Notes under the pieces: generated by a model
What the model was told of the DNA's origin: nothing
Databases searched by the model: none
Seen by the model: only the letters and a program-made list of their open reading frames with translations
Program-made: the position numbers and the translations under genes
In this document: piece by piece, positions 7,699 through 15,493 of the stretch
Layout of the letters: each line of letters starts with the position of its first letter
Position numbering within the stretch: position 1 is the first letter of the stretch
Source: a virus
Direction: 5' to 3' (one strand)
Virus record (IMG/VR): IMGVR_UViG_3300010389_000087
Coordinates: 1-29,760 of that record
Length of the DNA stretch: 29,760 nt

Positions 7699-8316
7699 TC
7701 AGGATTGGGGATATTCAATACTACCTTTTGGAAGTGCAATCAAATTAAAAGAAATGGAAATTCTTTCTTCGTCGTGATTATTTGTTTGTACTGAATGTGG
7801 AAGATACGAAGGAAAGAGAATAATATTACCTTCTACTGGTTCAATTTGTATACTTTCTCCAGTAAATTGATTTTTTTGTGATGTAAGTTCACAACCTTTC
7901 CACATTTTATTAATTGCTGGATTAACAATAGAAAGTTTTCCACTTCCATCTGGAGTATGAAGATAAAAAACACCAGAGAACACCTCACCATGAATATGTT
8001 CAGAATTCATACATTGACGACTATCATTGACATTTAACCATGCCTCAGTGAGAGCAATGTCACAATCAATAAAATCTAGGTCTGCTGATGCTTTAAATCC
8101 CATTTGGCAGATATATTCAAAAATAGGTGCCAATTCTGGAACATGATGTAAAGTGCTTGGTGATTGATATCCAGCAATATTAGACCTTGGAGTTTCTTTT
8201 GTTGGATTTTGTTCTTTATATTCTCTTACTACATTTAGAAAGGTTTCTTTATGTTCTTCAAACTCTGGATATTCTGATTGCCAGAGAGGAACAGAGTAAA
8301 TGGGCATCAAGTTCAT
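7699..8316 (-). CDS. 2OG-Fe(II) oxygenase of the TIGR02466 / 2OG-FeII_Oxy_5 type
   Basis: The 205-residue protein resembles the small oxygenase family common in marine phages and bacteria (TIGR02466-like). Landmarks are the opening PIYSVPLWQSEYP, a Trp-rich strand TEAWLNVN, the metal motif H107-I-H109-G-E, the strand SGVFYLHTPDGSGKL, the distal H174 in FPSYLPHSVQTN, and R185 in ERISISFNL. The first metal motif is HxH rather than canonical HxD; which residue is the second ligand is uncertain. It is the first gene of a transcript that continues with a sulfotransferase, and a TATTTAG-type promoter box lies upstream at 8351-8357. Substrate unknown. Confidence 0.8.
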   Translation of the reverse strand: MNLMPIYSVPLWQSEYPEFEEHKETFLNVVREYKEQNPTKETPRSNIAGYQSPSTLHHVPELAPIFEYICQMGFKASADLDFIDCDIALTEAWLNVNDSRQCMNSEHIHGEVFSGVFYLHTPDGSGKLSIVNPAINKMWKGCELTSQKNQFTGESIQIEPVEGNIILFPSYLPHSVQTNNHDEERISISFNLIALPKGSIEYPQS

Positions 8317-8350
8317 AGTGTTTAAAGACGAATTAATTCATATTATACCA

Positions 8351-8357
8351 TATTTAG
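8351..8357 (-). promoter_or_regulatory. Candidate late promoter box (CTAAATA)
   Basis: Minus-strand CTAAATA differs from ATAAATA by one base and lies 35 bases upstream of the ATG at 8316. The same variant occurs before the adhesin at 12808-12814 with the same spacing as a perfect box at 10573, which supports it as functional. Confidence 0.4.
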
Positions 8358-8364
8358 ATAAATT

Positions 8365-10554
8365 TTAATAAGTCACACACCTGAAGGAACGAATGGGCAG
8401 TCCAATACCTTTAGTAATAGGAGAATAGGTTGCGCCCCCTGTAGTCAAACAAACTCTCCATGCAGTAAACTGAAAACCTTCAGTACTGGACCAATATAAA
8501 GAATTAAGATAAGAATCCCAATAAATTCTACAACTAGATCCTGGATTCTTTAGTTGTCCGCAAGTTGGCACAAACCATCCAGAACATCCTGATATACTTT
8601 GAGCGGTTGTGTTTGCATCATTTCTAGAATACCAATCCCTGTTTACTTCAGAACTTGAAGGTGCCACAACCCATCTAACTCCTCCGGCCGCACAAATTAA
8701 GTACCCACCACCATATGGGTCGCCTAAATTTAATACTGTAGTAAAACTATAAGAAGCAGTACCACCACCTATATTAAGACCCTCATAATTTGGAGTAATA
8801 GCTGTATTGGGTATTACAAGGTAAATTGCAGTTCCTGCTGGTAAATTTGATGTTGGATCTAAAGTCCATACGTTCCCAGCAATGCTAATTCTTGGACTCG
8901 TTGCAGCATCATAAGATTCTATAATGCTTCCACCAGCACTTCCAGATCTTAATGTAATAGTTCCAGTGCCCCTAGATGGTGGCCCATCAAATGTTAATGC
9001 TATATTAGTACTTACTGATTGATTAGTAGCACCATTAGTTGGACTATAGGATGATACATTAACTTGCGCTTCAGTAGTAAAGTTATAAGTATCTGTTCCT
9101 GCATATCCTGCAACTGCCTCATCGGGCACTACAACATAATAATTTGTAGTAACTGATAAATTTGATGTTGGATCTATGGTTAAAGTGTTTGTGCTAAAGG
9201 TCAATCTAGCAGAACTTGTTACATCATAAGATTCTATAATTGTACCACTAGCACTTCCAGTTCTTAATGTAATTGTACCTACACCAGATCTAATGTTTTT
9301 ATCAAAAGTAAAGACAATATTTGTAGATACACCAACATCAGTGCTTCCAGTTGGAGGTGCAAGTGATGTTACTACAGGACCTGTTTCTGTAGTGAAATTA
9401 TAAGTTGTTAACTCATAGTTATTACCAAGAACATAATTTTTAACCATTCCTTGATCTAAAGTTAGATAATATCCTTGATCATAATCAAAGTTATCTGTTG
9501 GATCTATTGTTAAGGTTTGGTTGACAAGAGTAATTCCAGAACCAACTTGAATATCAAAACTTTCGACTATTGTTCCAGATGCACTATCCTTTCTTAATCT
9601 TGCAGTTCCAGTACCAACATTAACTAACTGATCGAATGTAAAAGAAATATTTGGACTACTTAGAGCACTTACTCCAGTTGCTCCGTCACTTGGACTAAAT
9701 GAAGTAATTGTTGGACTAAAGATTAACTTGTCTCCAGTTCCTACAAACTCATTAGCAATGAATGTTGTTGCTGTAATAACACCAGTGGTGTTTATAGATC
9801 CATCAGTTCCAATTCCAATTCCAGTTAAGTTAGTTCCATCGCCATAAAATGCAGTAGCAGTTATAATACCAGAACCTATAGTTACACCAGTTCCAATATT
9901 AATAGAATTATTATCACCATCAAGAGTAATACTTGAGGTTCCTATGGTAAGAATACCAGTTACTCTTGCATCACCATCTACAATAAGTGCTGTAGTGGCA
10001 GTACCAGTATTGACAATTAATCCACTTCTTGCTGTGGCAAGACCAATGGAATCAACATTCGTAACATCTTCATATGTTAATGTTCCACCAATACTTACAT
10101 TGCCAGTGACAGTAAGATCACCACTGGTGTTCCATGAAGGTCCTCCAGTAGAAAGTTTTGCTGGCGTTACTGATCCATCATCAATTACATTAACTGGAAC
10201 TGCAGGTCCTAAGGATACAATCGAACAATCTAATGCCCCTGCAGGTGCTGTTGTGAAGGTGATATTACTTCCAGATAATGTATAATCAGTTGATGGTTCT
10301 TGAACAATACCACCTAAAGTTACTCTCAGTTGTTGAGTATTGGTTGGTATGAAAGCAACTGATGCTAAAGTTAGTGCAAATGTTTGCGTAGATCCATTAA
10401 AAGAACCTGAAATATCATCAAGAACTTTAATTTGACTTGATGTGGTTGGAGTATAACTTTGCCAAACAAATCCATCCCACTCATATGAAAATCCAGATGT
10501 TATGTCAGTATATACTTGACCTAATGATGGGGAATCTGGAAAATTTAAAGCCAT
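8365..10554 (-). CDS. Large modular adhesin/tail-fibre protein with Ig-like repeats and lectin-like tip (copy A)
   Basis: The 729-residue protein reads as ordered modules. Residues 1-35 (MALNFPDSPSLGQVYTD, then WDGFVWQSY) are a virion-anchor module. A phage tail-fibre type beta domain follows (FNGSTQTFAL to FTTAPAG, about 50-120), then a shaft of repeats (GILTIGTSSITLDG and FYGDGTNLTG types, about 130-265). Three bacterial Ig-like domains follow, each closing with LTIDPT or WTLDPT plus YNFTT or YSFTT (about 275-605). The last 120 or so residues form a Cys- and Trp-rich DUF1566/Lcl-like, C-type-lectin-like domain ending SFRCVTY. It is a tandem duplicate of the gene at 10597-12789, including promoter and leader. 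It probably binds the host surface. It has its own late promoter at 10573. Confidence 0.85.
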   Translation of the reverse strand: MALNFPDSPSLGQVYTDITSGFSYEWDGFVWQSYTPTTSSQIKVLDDISGSFNGSTQTFALTLASVAFIPTNTQQLRVTLGGIVQEPSTDYTLSGSNITFTTAPAGALDCSIVSLGPAVPVNVIDDGSVTPAKLSTGGPSWNTSGDLTVTGNVSIGGTLTYEDVTNVDSIGLATARSGLIVNTGTATTALIVDGDARVTGILTIGTSSITLDGDNNSINIGTGVTIGSGIITATAFYGDGTNLTGIGIGTDGSINTTGVITATTFIANEFVGTGDKLIFSPTITSFSPSDGATGVSALSSPNISFTFDQLVNVGTGTARLRKDSASGTIVESFDIQVGSGITLVNQTLTIDPTDNFDYDQGYYLTLDQGMVKNYVLGNNYELTTYNFTTETGPVVTSLAPPTGSTDVGVSTNIVFTFDKNIRSGVGTITLRTGSASGTIIESYDVTSSARLTFSTNTLTIDPTSNLSVTTNYYVVVPDEAVAGYAGTDTYNFTTEAQVNVSSYSPTNGATNQSVSTNIALTFDGPPSRGTGTITLRSGSAGGSIIESYDAATSPRISIAGNVWTLDPTSNLPAGTAIYLVIPNTAITPNYEGLNIGGGTASYSFTTVLNLGDPYGGGYLICAAGGVRWVVAPSSSEVNRDWYSRNDANTTAQSISGCSGWFVPTCGQLKNPGSSCRIYWDSYLNSLYWSSTEGFQFTAWRVCLTTGGATYSPITKGIGLPIRSFRCVTY

Positions 10555-10572
10555 CTTATTACACTTTTTAGG

Positions 10573-10580
10573 TATTTATA
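10573..10580 (-). promoter_or_regulatory. Late promoter (TATAAATA, perfect)
   Basis: Minus-strand TATAAATA, the complete T4 late-promoter consensus, 19 bases upstream of the ATG at 10554. It is followed by CCTAAAAAG, an extension shared with the boxes at 12808, 26977 and 27705. Confidence 0.75.
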
Positions 10581-10596
10581 TATTTCGATGTGGGTA

Positions 10597-12789
10597 TTAA
10601 TAAGTCACACACCTGAAGGCACGGATACAGAGAGGCTGTGTCTTAAAGAGGTCGCTGCGAGCAGCACCATTATTGGGGTACACACTCCAAGCGGCGCCGG
10701 CATTGAACTCTGTATCACTCCAGTAGTAAATATTGGAGTAAGCATCCCAATAAGTTATACAAGTATGTCCTGGGTTCTGTAGTTGTCCACAAGTTGGTAC
10801 AAACCATCCAGAACATCCTGATATACTTTGAGCGGTTGTGTTCGCATCATTTCTAGAATGCCAGCTTCTACATACTTGAGCACTAATTGGTGCTACAACC
10901 CATCTAACTCCTCCAGAAGCACAAATAAAATATCCACCTTCATAAGCACTTCCTAAAGAAGGTGCTACTGTAGTAAAACTATAAGAAGCAGTTCCGCCAC
11001 CAATATTGAGTCCCTCATAGTTTGGAGTAATAGCAGTATTTGGAATTACAAGGTATATGCTTTGACCTAAAGGTAAATCTGATGTTGGATCAAGAGTCCA
11101 TACGTTTCCTGCAATACTAATTCTTGGACTTGTAGCAGCATCATAAGATTCTATAATTGTACCACCAGCACTACCACTCCGAAGGGTAATAGTTCCAGTA
11201 CCTCTTGTCGGAGTATTATCAAAAGTTAACGATATATTAGTATTTGCAGCAACACTTGTGGCTCCATTTGTTGGACTATAGGATGATACATTAACGACAT
11301 TAATTGTTGTGAAGTTATATGTATCTGTTCCTGCATATCCTGCAACTGCACCATCAGGAATTACGACATAATAATTGGTTCCAATACTTAAATCTGATGT
11401 TGGATCTATGGTTAATGTATTTGTACTAAAGGTTAATCTAGCAGAACTGGTTACATCATAGGATTCAATAATCGTACCAGTTGAACTATCACTTCTTAAT
11501 GTAATTGTTCCACTACCTGCTCTTATATTTTTATCAAAGGTAACAACAATGTTTGAATTTACCGCAATATCTGTAGACCCACTCGTTGGGGAGAAAGAAC
11601 TTACTGTAGGACCAACTTCGGTAGTAAAGTTATAAGTATTCAATGCAGCACTATTACCAAGATAGTTTGTTACAACTCCAACTGGAAGAGTGACATAATA
11701 TTCGGTGTTGTAATTAAAATTGTCTGTTGGATCTATTGTTAAAGTTTGGTTATTTAAGGTAACTCTAGTACTAACACCAACACTAAAACTTTCTACGATA
11801 GATCCACTTGCACTTCCAGTTCTTAGTGCAATTATTCCTGTGGTTCCCAATCCAATTGTTGGATCGTAACTATAAGTCAAAACGATATTAGGACTACTTA
11901 AGGCACTTACGCCAGTTGCACCATCTACAGGACTAAAAGTAGTAATTGTTGGACTAAAGATTATCTTATCTCCAATTCCAATAAATTCACTTCCAACTAA
12001 CTTTGATGCTGTAATAATTCCAGTGGTATTTACAGACCCAGCAGTTCCAACACCAGCATTTCTAATGTTACTACCATCACCATAGAATGTAATAGCAGAG
12101 ACAATACCAGCACTTATTGTTACTGCAGATCCTACTTTTATTGTATTAGTTGTTCCATCAAGAGTGATTGAACTTGTACCAATTGTTAAAATTCCAGTGA
12201 TTCTTGCATCACCATTAACAATAAGTGCTGTTGTAGCAGTGCCAGTATTTACTACTAATCCACTTCTTGCCGTGATTAATCCTATTGAATCTACATTCGT
12301 AACATCTTCATAAGTTAGTGTTCCAGCAATAGAAACATTTCCAGAAATACTAAGATCACCACTGGTGTTCCATGAAGGTCCGCCAGTAGAAAGTTTTACT
12401 GGCGTTACGGAACCATCAGCAATTTCTACAGAAAGTTTAGGACCCAAGGATACAATCGAACAATCTAAAAGTGCTGATGGTGGAGTTGTAAAAGTAATAT
12501 TAGAACCTGATACTGTATAATCAACTCCAGGTTCTTGAACAATGCCACCTAAAGTTACTCTGAGTTGCTGTGCATTTCCAGGAGTAATTGTGGTTGATGA
12601 TGAGGCTAGTGCAAATGTTTGCGTAGATCCATTAAAAGAACCTGAAATATCATCAAGAACTTTAATTTCACTTGGGGATGATGGAGAATAACTTTTCCAG
12701 ACATAACCATCCCACTGATAGGAAACTCCTGCAGTAGTATCAGTATAAACCTGATTCAGTGATGGTGAATCTGGAAAGTTTAATGCCAT
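10597..12789 (-). CDS. Large modular adhesin/tail-fibre protein with Ig-like repeats and lectin-like tip (copy B)
   Basis: The 730-residue protein has the same order as the product of 8365-10554: anchor module MALNFPDSPSLNQVYTD, FNGSTQTFAL beta domain, shaft repeats, three Ig-like domains, and a C-terminal lectin-like domain ending AFRCVTY. The third Ig-like domain and the GCSGWFVPTCGQL segment are almost identical between copies. The tip after NPG differs at most positions; copy B has SNIYYWSDTEFNAGAAW where copy A has LNSLYWSSTEGFQFTAW. The first Ig-like domain also differs. Codons in the variable tip (GCC, GGC, CGC, GAC, CTC) are more GC-rich than the AT-rich surroundings. It is probably an alternative host-binding protein. 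A late-promoter variant lies at 12808-12814. Confidence 0.85.
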   Translation of the reverse strand: MALNFPDSPSLNQVYTDTTAGVSYQWDGYVWKSYSPSSPSEIKVLDDISGSFNGSTQTFALASSSTTITPGNAQQLRVTLGGIVQEPGVDYTVSGSNITFTTPPSALLDCSIVSLGPKLSVEIADGSVTPVKLSTGGPSWNTSGDLSISGNVSIAGTLTYEDVTNVDSIGLITARSGLVVNTGTATTALIVNGDARITGILTIGTSSITLDGTTNTIKVGSAVTISAGIVSAITFYGDGSNIRNAGVGTAGSVNTTGIITASKLVGSEFIGIGDKIIFSPTITTFSPVDGATGVSALSSPNIVLTYSYDPTIGLGTTGIIALRTGSASGSIVESFSVGVSTRVTLNNQTLTIDPTDNFNYNTEYYVTLPVGVVTNYLGNSAALNTYNFTTEVGPTVSSFSPTSGSTDIAVNSNIVVTFDKNIRAGSGTITLRSDSSTGTIIESYDVTSSARLTFSTNTLTIDPTSDLSIGTNYYVVIPDGAVAGYAGTDTYNFTTINVVNVSSYSPTNGATSVAANTNISLTFDNTPTRGTGTITLRSGSAGGTIIESYDAATSPRISIAGNVWTLDPTSDLPLGQSIYLVIPNTAITPNYEGLNIGGGTASYSFTTVAPSLGSAYEGGYFICASGGVRWVVAPISAQVCRSWHSRNDANTTAQSISGCSGWFVPTCGQLQNPGHTCITYWDAYSNIYYWSDTEFNAGAAWSVYPNNGAARSDLFKTQPLCIRAFRCVTY

Positions 12790-12807
12790 CTTATTGTGCT
12801 TTTTAGG

Positions 12808-12814
12808 TATTTAG
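12808..12814 (-). promoter_or_regulatory. Candidate late promoter box (CTAAATA)
   Basis: Minus-strand CTAAATACCTAAAAAG, 19 bases before the ATG at 12789. The paralogous adhesin has TATAAATACCTAAAAAG at the same distance, so the box was duplicated with the gene and lost one consensus base. Confidence 0.5.
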
Positions 12815-12828
12815 TAGAAATGAAAGTA

Positions 12829-12892
12829 TTAATTACGCCGATCAAAGGCAAATTCTGCTCTTAAACCATCAGCAAGAACATAGTGGAAAAAG
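12829..12892. repeat. 64-bp direct repeat, copy 1 (3' end of sulfotransferase gene)
   Basis: This segment matches 13512-13575 over 64 positions with 4 differences. It encodes the last 20 or so codons, including the stop, of the sulfotransferase gene, whereas copy 2 encodes the same part of the oxygenase. Identity stops sharply upstream of the repeat in both genes, which marks a recombination junction. Confidence 0.9.
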
Positions 12893-13512
12893 TTTTTTCT
12901 AAAAAAATTATTATATTTAAACATTTTATAATCTTCCTTATAAAACTTTTTCACATATTTTTTGATATTTGAATTTAGTTTATATTTCTCATCAGTTTCA
13001 CCTTTAAATTTTTTATAATTTACATCGTTCAAATTAATCTCTATATTCGTTTTATTATAGACCCATTTTTTAAAATTTTTCCCAAATCCCCATTCATATT
13101 TCCAAACATGAGTTTTTGAAGAAATGAATTTATGTTGTGGGAGAAACCAATTATTATGGTAACTTTGGGCATTTATTTCCAAATTAATAAATTCTAAAAA
13201 AGAGTCATATGTTATTATATTATTATAATCAATTCCATGTAATTTGCACATGTTGTTTATACATGAATTTAATTTATCAAAAGGATTTCTTACAACTGTT
13301 ATATGTGGAATATCCCCCACATTCAGATAAAGATCATAAAGTGGATAATGTAAATGAGTTACATCAATTCCTTTAATTCTATATTCATGTATCCTATGAT
13401 ATTTGCATTCTATATTCATAGAGTTTTCAAAAAGGGAAGATACATATCTTCCTCCTGTTCTTGGTATATGAATAAAGTAGCAAACATTATCATTTTGCTT
13501 AAAGATTGCCAT
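12829..13512 (-). CDS. Small sulfotransferase-like protein with borrowed oxygenase C terminus
   Basis: The 227-residue protein has a sulfotransferase fold signature: YFIHIPRTGGRYVSSLF (about 12-28) as the 5'-phosphosulfate loop and ITVVRNPFDKLNSC with R75 and S83 as the 3'-phosphate motif, the layout of Sulfotransfer_2-like enzymes. The gene is visibly AT-rich and its product is rich in Lys and Asn. Its last residues FHYVLADGLRAEFAFDR are the same as the C terminus of the oxygenase just upstream (13512-14360), so the end of the gene is a duplicated piece of its neighbour (see repeat at 12829-12892). The start codon overlaps the oxygenase stop as TAATG. It was probably inserted as a cassette (inference). 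Substrate unknown. Confidence 0.75.
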   Translation of the reverse strand: MAIFKQNDNVCYFIHIPRTGGRYVSSLFENSMNIECKYHRIHEYRIKGIDVTHLHYPLYDLYLNVGDIPHITVVRNPFDKLNSCINNMCKLHGIDYNNIITYDSFLEFINLEINAQSYHNNWFLPQHKFISSKTHVWKYEWGFGKNFKKWVYNKTNIEINLNDVNYKKFKGETDEKYKLNSNIKKYVKKFYKEDYKMFKYNNFFRKNFFHYVLADGLRAEFAFDRRN

Positions 13513-13575
13513 TAATTGAACCGATCAAAGGCAAATTCTGCTCTCAAACCATCAGCAAGAACATAGTGGAAAAAG
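13512..13575. repeat. 64-bp direct repeat, copy 2 (3' end of oxygenase gene)
   Basis: This is the partner of 12829-12892 and likely the parental copy, because the encoded C-terminal sequence fits continuously with the oxygenase domain (YYHQIFFHYVLADG). Confidence 0.9.
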
Positions 13576-14360
13576 ATTTGATGATAATATAAACCTTCTT
13601 TTTCTACTTTCTCATTGAAGAATAACCATTTCTTTTTATTTTCATATTCTCTTGGAAGTGGTTCACGCCAATGAGGTCTTTCACATCCTTTGTAAATCAT
13701 TCCATCACCGGGATTTAAAATTACTGAACGATTCTCACCCTTTTTGATAATATTTTCTTTCTTTTTAGGATCATCATAAGTATCTGGAGTTTTAATCCAT
13801 ATGGGCCATGGATTACTTACATTACTACTGACGTGTACAGTAACTGAAATCTCACATGCAGGTCTATCAGTATGTAAAGTCAACTCCTGACCTGGATTAT
13901 AAAACCTATCAAAGTAATAGGTGTTATAAAGTTTTTTACCAATTGCCTTTTCAATCTTTAATCTAATTTGAGAATGATAATACTTATAAGCAGGCCAATC
14001 ATATCTTGATGTAGAACCAACAACTTGATTTTCTACTGGAACATGTGAAAACTTATCAACTTTTCCATAATAACTATATTGCCCCTTTAATTCTGGTGGG
14101 GGACAATAAAGATCTTTTGGATCCCATAGATTTTTGATAAGAAGATATCCGTTCTTATCAAACTCTTCATTATTTGTTGGTGATGTATGAGAATTTTCTC
14201 TTTCGGAATCACAACAATGTTGATCTGGCAATAATGAATCTTGATTGACTTGTGTAATTTGTGTAACCTGTTCAGATTTTTGTTGCTCCATTGCAACAAA
14301 TACTTTTTCAAGAAAATCAATTTCTTTTTCGGTTACTTCCAATTGTTTATTATTTTTCAT
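13512..14360 (-). CDS. 2OG-Fe(II) oxygenase with low-complexity N-terminal extension
   Basis: From ATG 14360 the protein has 282 residues. Residues 1-65 are a Gln/Glu/Ser-rich, probably flexible or coiled extension. The catalytic part follows, with EFDKNGYLLIKNL typical of phytanoyl-CoA-type or related oxygenase starts, NPGQELTLHTDRPACEISVTV giving H163-T-D165, and NPGDGMIYKGCERPHWREPL with H230 as the likely distal ligand, then YYHQIFFHYVLADG. I prefer ATG 14360 to an upstream start at 14393 because it sits 5 bases after the stop of the preceding gene and has GGAAG upstream; the longer start overlaps that gene. The substrate is unknown. Its 3' end was duplicated into the following gene. Confidence 0.8.
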   Translation of the reverse strand: MKNNKQLEVTEKEIDFLEKVFVAMEQQKSEQVTQITQVNQDSLLPDQHCCDSERENSHTSPTNNEEFDKNGYLLIKNLWDPKDLYCPPPELKGQYSYYGKVDKFSHVPVENQVVGSTSRYDWPAYKYYHSQIRLKIEKAIGKKLYNTYYFDRFYNPGQELTLHTDRPACEISVTVHVSSNVSNPWPIWIKTPDTYDDPKKKENIIKKGENRSVILNPGDGMIYKGCERPHWREPLPREYENKKKWLFFNEKVEKEGLYYHQIFFHYVLADGLRAEFAFDRFN

Positions 14361-14365
14361 AGCAA

Positions 14366-14995
14366 TCACTTCCAACGAGGTCCAACAGTCCAACCAACGA
14401 TACTCTTACGAACTCCTTTTGTTACCTTTTGAACTCTATGTTGAGCTCTTGAATCAAATAAAATAATAACACCTCTTTTTCTTGGTGCAATGTAAGATCT
14501 TCCAGTAGAATCTAGTAGTTGCAAATTACCACCTTCATATTCATCTGGATCGGATAAAAGTAAACTAAATGAAAGTTTTCGCACTGTTTCAGTATTTTTA
14601 ATTAAAAAATCTTGATTTAGAGAATTTTGACATTCTCTATTGTTTGTATTTGGTTTATAAAATGTTTCAATTCCAGCATCATTATGCCATCCATAATATT
14701 CTCCTTCACCATATACAGTGTATTGAAGAGATTCTCCATCAATATTAGTTAAATCATATAAAAAGTTTTCACGATTTGCTCTTTGAACGTAATGCCACAC
14801 AAATCCACCAACCCAATGGTCTGTGGGAATCCATGTGTTTCTTGCATTTCTCTTATCTTTATCTACTGTTCCATATATGCCGCCACCAACACGAGAATCC
14901 TGAAGGCTATTTTCTGCTTTTAAAAGATCTTCTTCTATATTATCAACTATAGAGGAAGGAATATCAGTATAATACCAAATTGATTGTTGTGCCAT
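14366..14995 (-). CDS. 2OG-Fe(II) oxygenase, P4H-like
   Basis: The 209-residue protein begins MAQQSIWYYTDIPSSIVDNI and carries the full ligand set: H104-N-D106 in YYGWHNDAG, strands VRKLSFSLLLSDPDEYEGGNL, distal H186 in SRAQHRVQKV, and R196 in GVRKSIVGWTVGPRW. The GGNL plus HRVxxVxxGxRxSIVGW pattern is typical of PKHD/P4H-type hydroxylases and is shared with the product of 4085-4732 (GGEL, LHEVKPVKKGTRHALVSW). It sits between fibre genes and the next oxygenase, with 5 bases separating them. The 54 bases upstream hold no obvious promoter. Hydroxylation of a virion or host protein is possible but unproven. Confidence 0.87.
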   Translation of the reverse strand: MAQQSIWYYTDIPSSIVDNIEEDLLKAENSLQDSRVGGGIYGTVDKDKRNARNTWIPTDHWVGGFVWHYVQRANRENFLYDLTNIDGESLQYTVYGEGEYYGWHNDAGIETFYKPNTNNRECQNSLNQDFLIKNTETVRKLSFSLLLSDPDEYEGGNLQLLDSTGRSYIAPRKRGVIILFDSRAQHRVQKVTKGVRKSIVGWTVGPRWK

Positions 14996-15049
14996 AAAAA
15001 ATAATTATATAGTGTAAATTGTAACTTGGGAATATTGAAAAGTCAATAC

Positions 15050-15481
15050 TTATTCTTGCGGAATGTCATCCTCAATAAACTCTACAAATACCCAACCTTT
15101 AGTGTTATCTAATTGGTGAAGTTCTTCATCCCAAATATACGATCCATTTGGTTCGTCTTCTGGTCTTGGAATGGGTGCTTCCCATTCCAATTTTTCATTA
15201 TTCCATACCCAAGAGTCATTCCATTTGATGGGTTTAAAAATGTTTAAATTTTCATCATATGTTCCACCAACTCTAGCATAATATCCTCTGATTCGGTCAT
15301 TAATGGAAGTTTGTTTCCAAATATAATCATTGTAATCTGGATATATTTCAGATAAAAAATCTAAACCTAACTTTTCATTTTCTTCTGGTTCTTGACCATT
15401 ATTTGTCAAAATGTCATTATCTACTTTAACTACATCCAAAACTTTGTTTGTTTCTTTTTCTATTTTTGCAAAATGTGCCAT
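15050..15481 (-). CDS. Conserved T4-like phage protein of fibre region (MAHFAKIE type)
   Basis: The 143-residue protein starts MAHFAKIEKETNKVLDVVKV. It has the pattern seen in a small protein family of T4-like marine phages: an N-terminal MAHFA segment, a middle RGYYARVGGTYDENLNIF, then SWVWNNEKLEWEAPIPRPED and an acidic tail. The repeated short W-and-P-rich strands suggest a compact beta domain, and its usual neighbours are tail-fibre genes. No catalytic motif is visible. It is 12 bases downstream of the glycine-rich fibre gene and probably co-transcribed. The family recognition is from memory; a fibre-associated or chaperone role is inferred from location only. Confidence 0.7.
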   Translation of the reverse strand: MAHFAKIEKETNKVLDVVKVDNDILTNNGQEPEENEKLGLDFLSEIYPDYNDYIWKQTSINDRIRGYYARVGGTYDENLNIFKPIKWNDSWVWNNEKLEWEAPIPRPEDEPNGSYIWDEELHQLDNTKGWVFVEFIEDDIPQE

Positions 15482-15493
15482 AATTTTTACCGA

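Noticed and set aside
9944-10285. Plus-strand frames opposite fibre genes (also 17267-17770, 20802-21092, 21129-21446, 28409-28810)
   Set aside because: They are V/P/T-rich mirror readings of repeat-built fibre genes and have no ribosome site or promoter on the plus strand.
8365-12789. Complete diversity-generating retroelement
   Set aside because: No reverse transcriptase, accessory protein or template repeat is visible in this window; only the variable-tip pattern is seen, so it is reported as a finding and not annotated.
14361-14393. Earlier start for the third oxygenase
   Set aside because: It would overlap the preceding gene; ATG 14360 with GGAAG upstream and short spacing is more likely.
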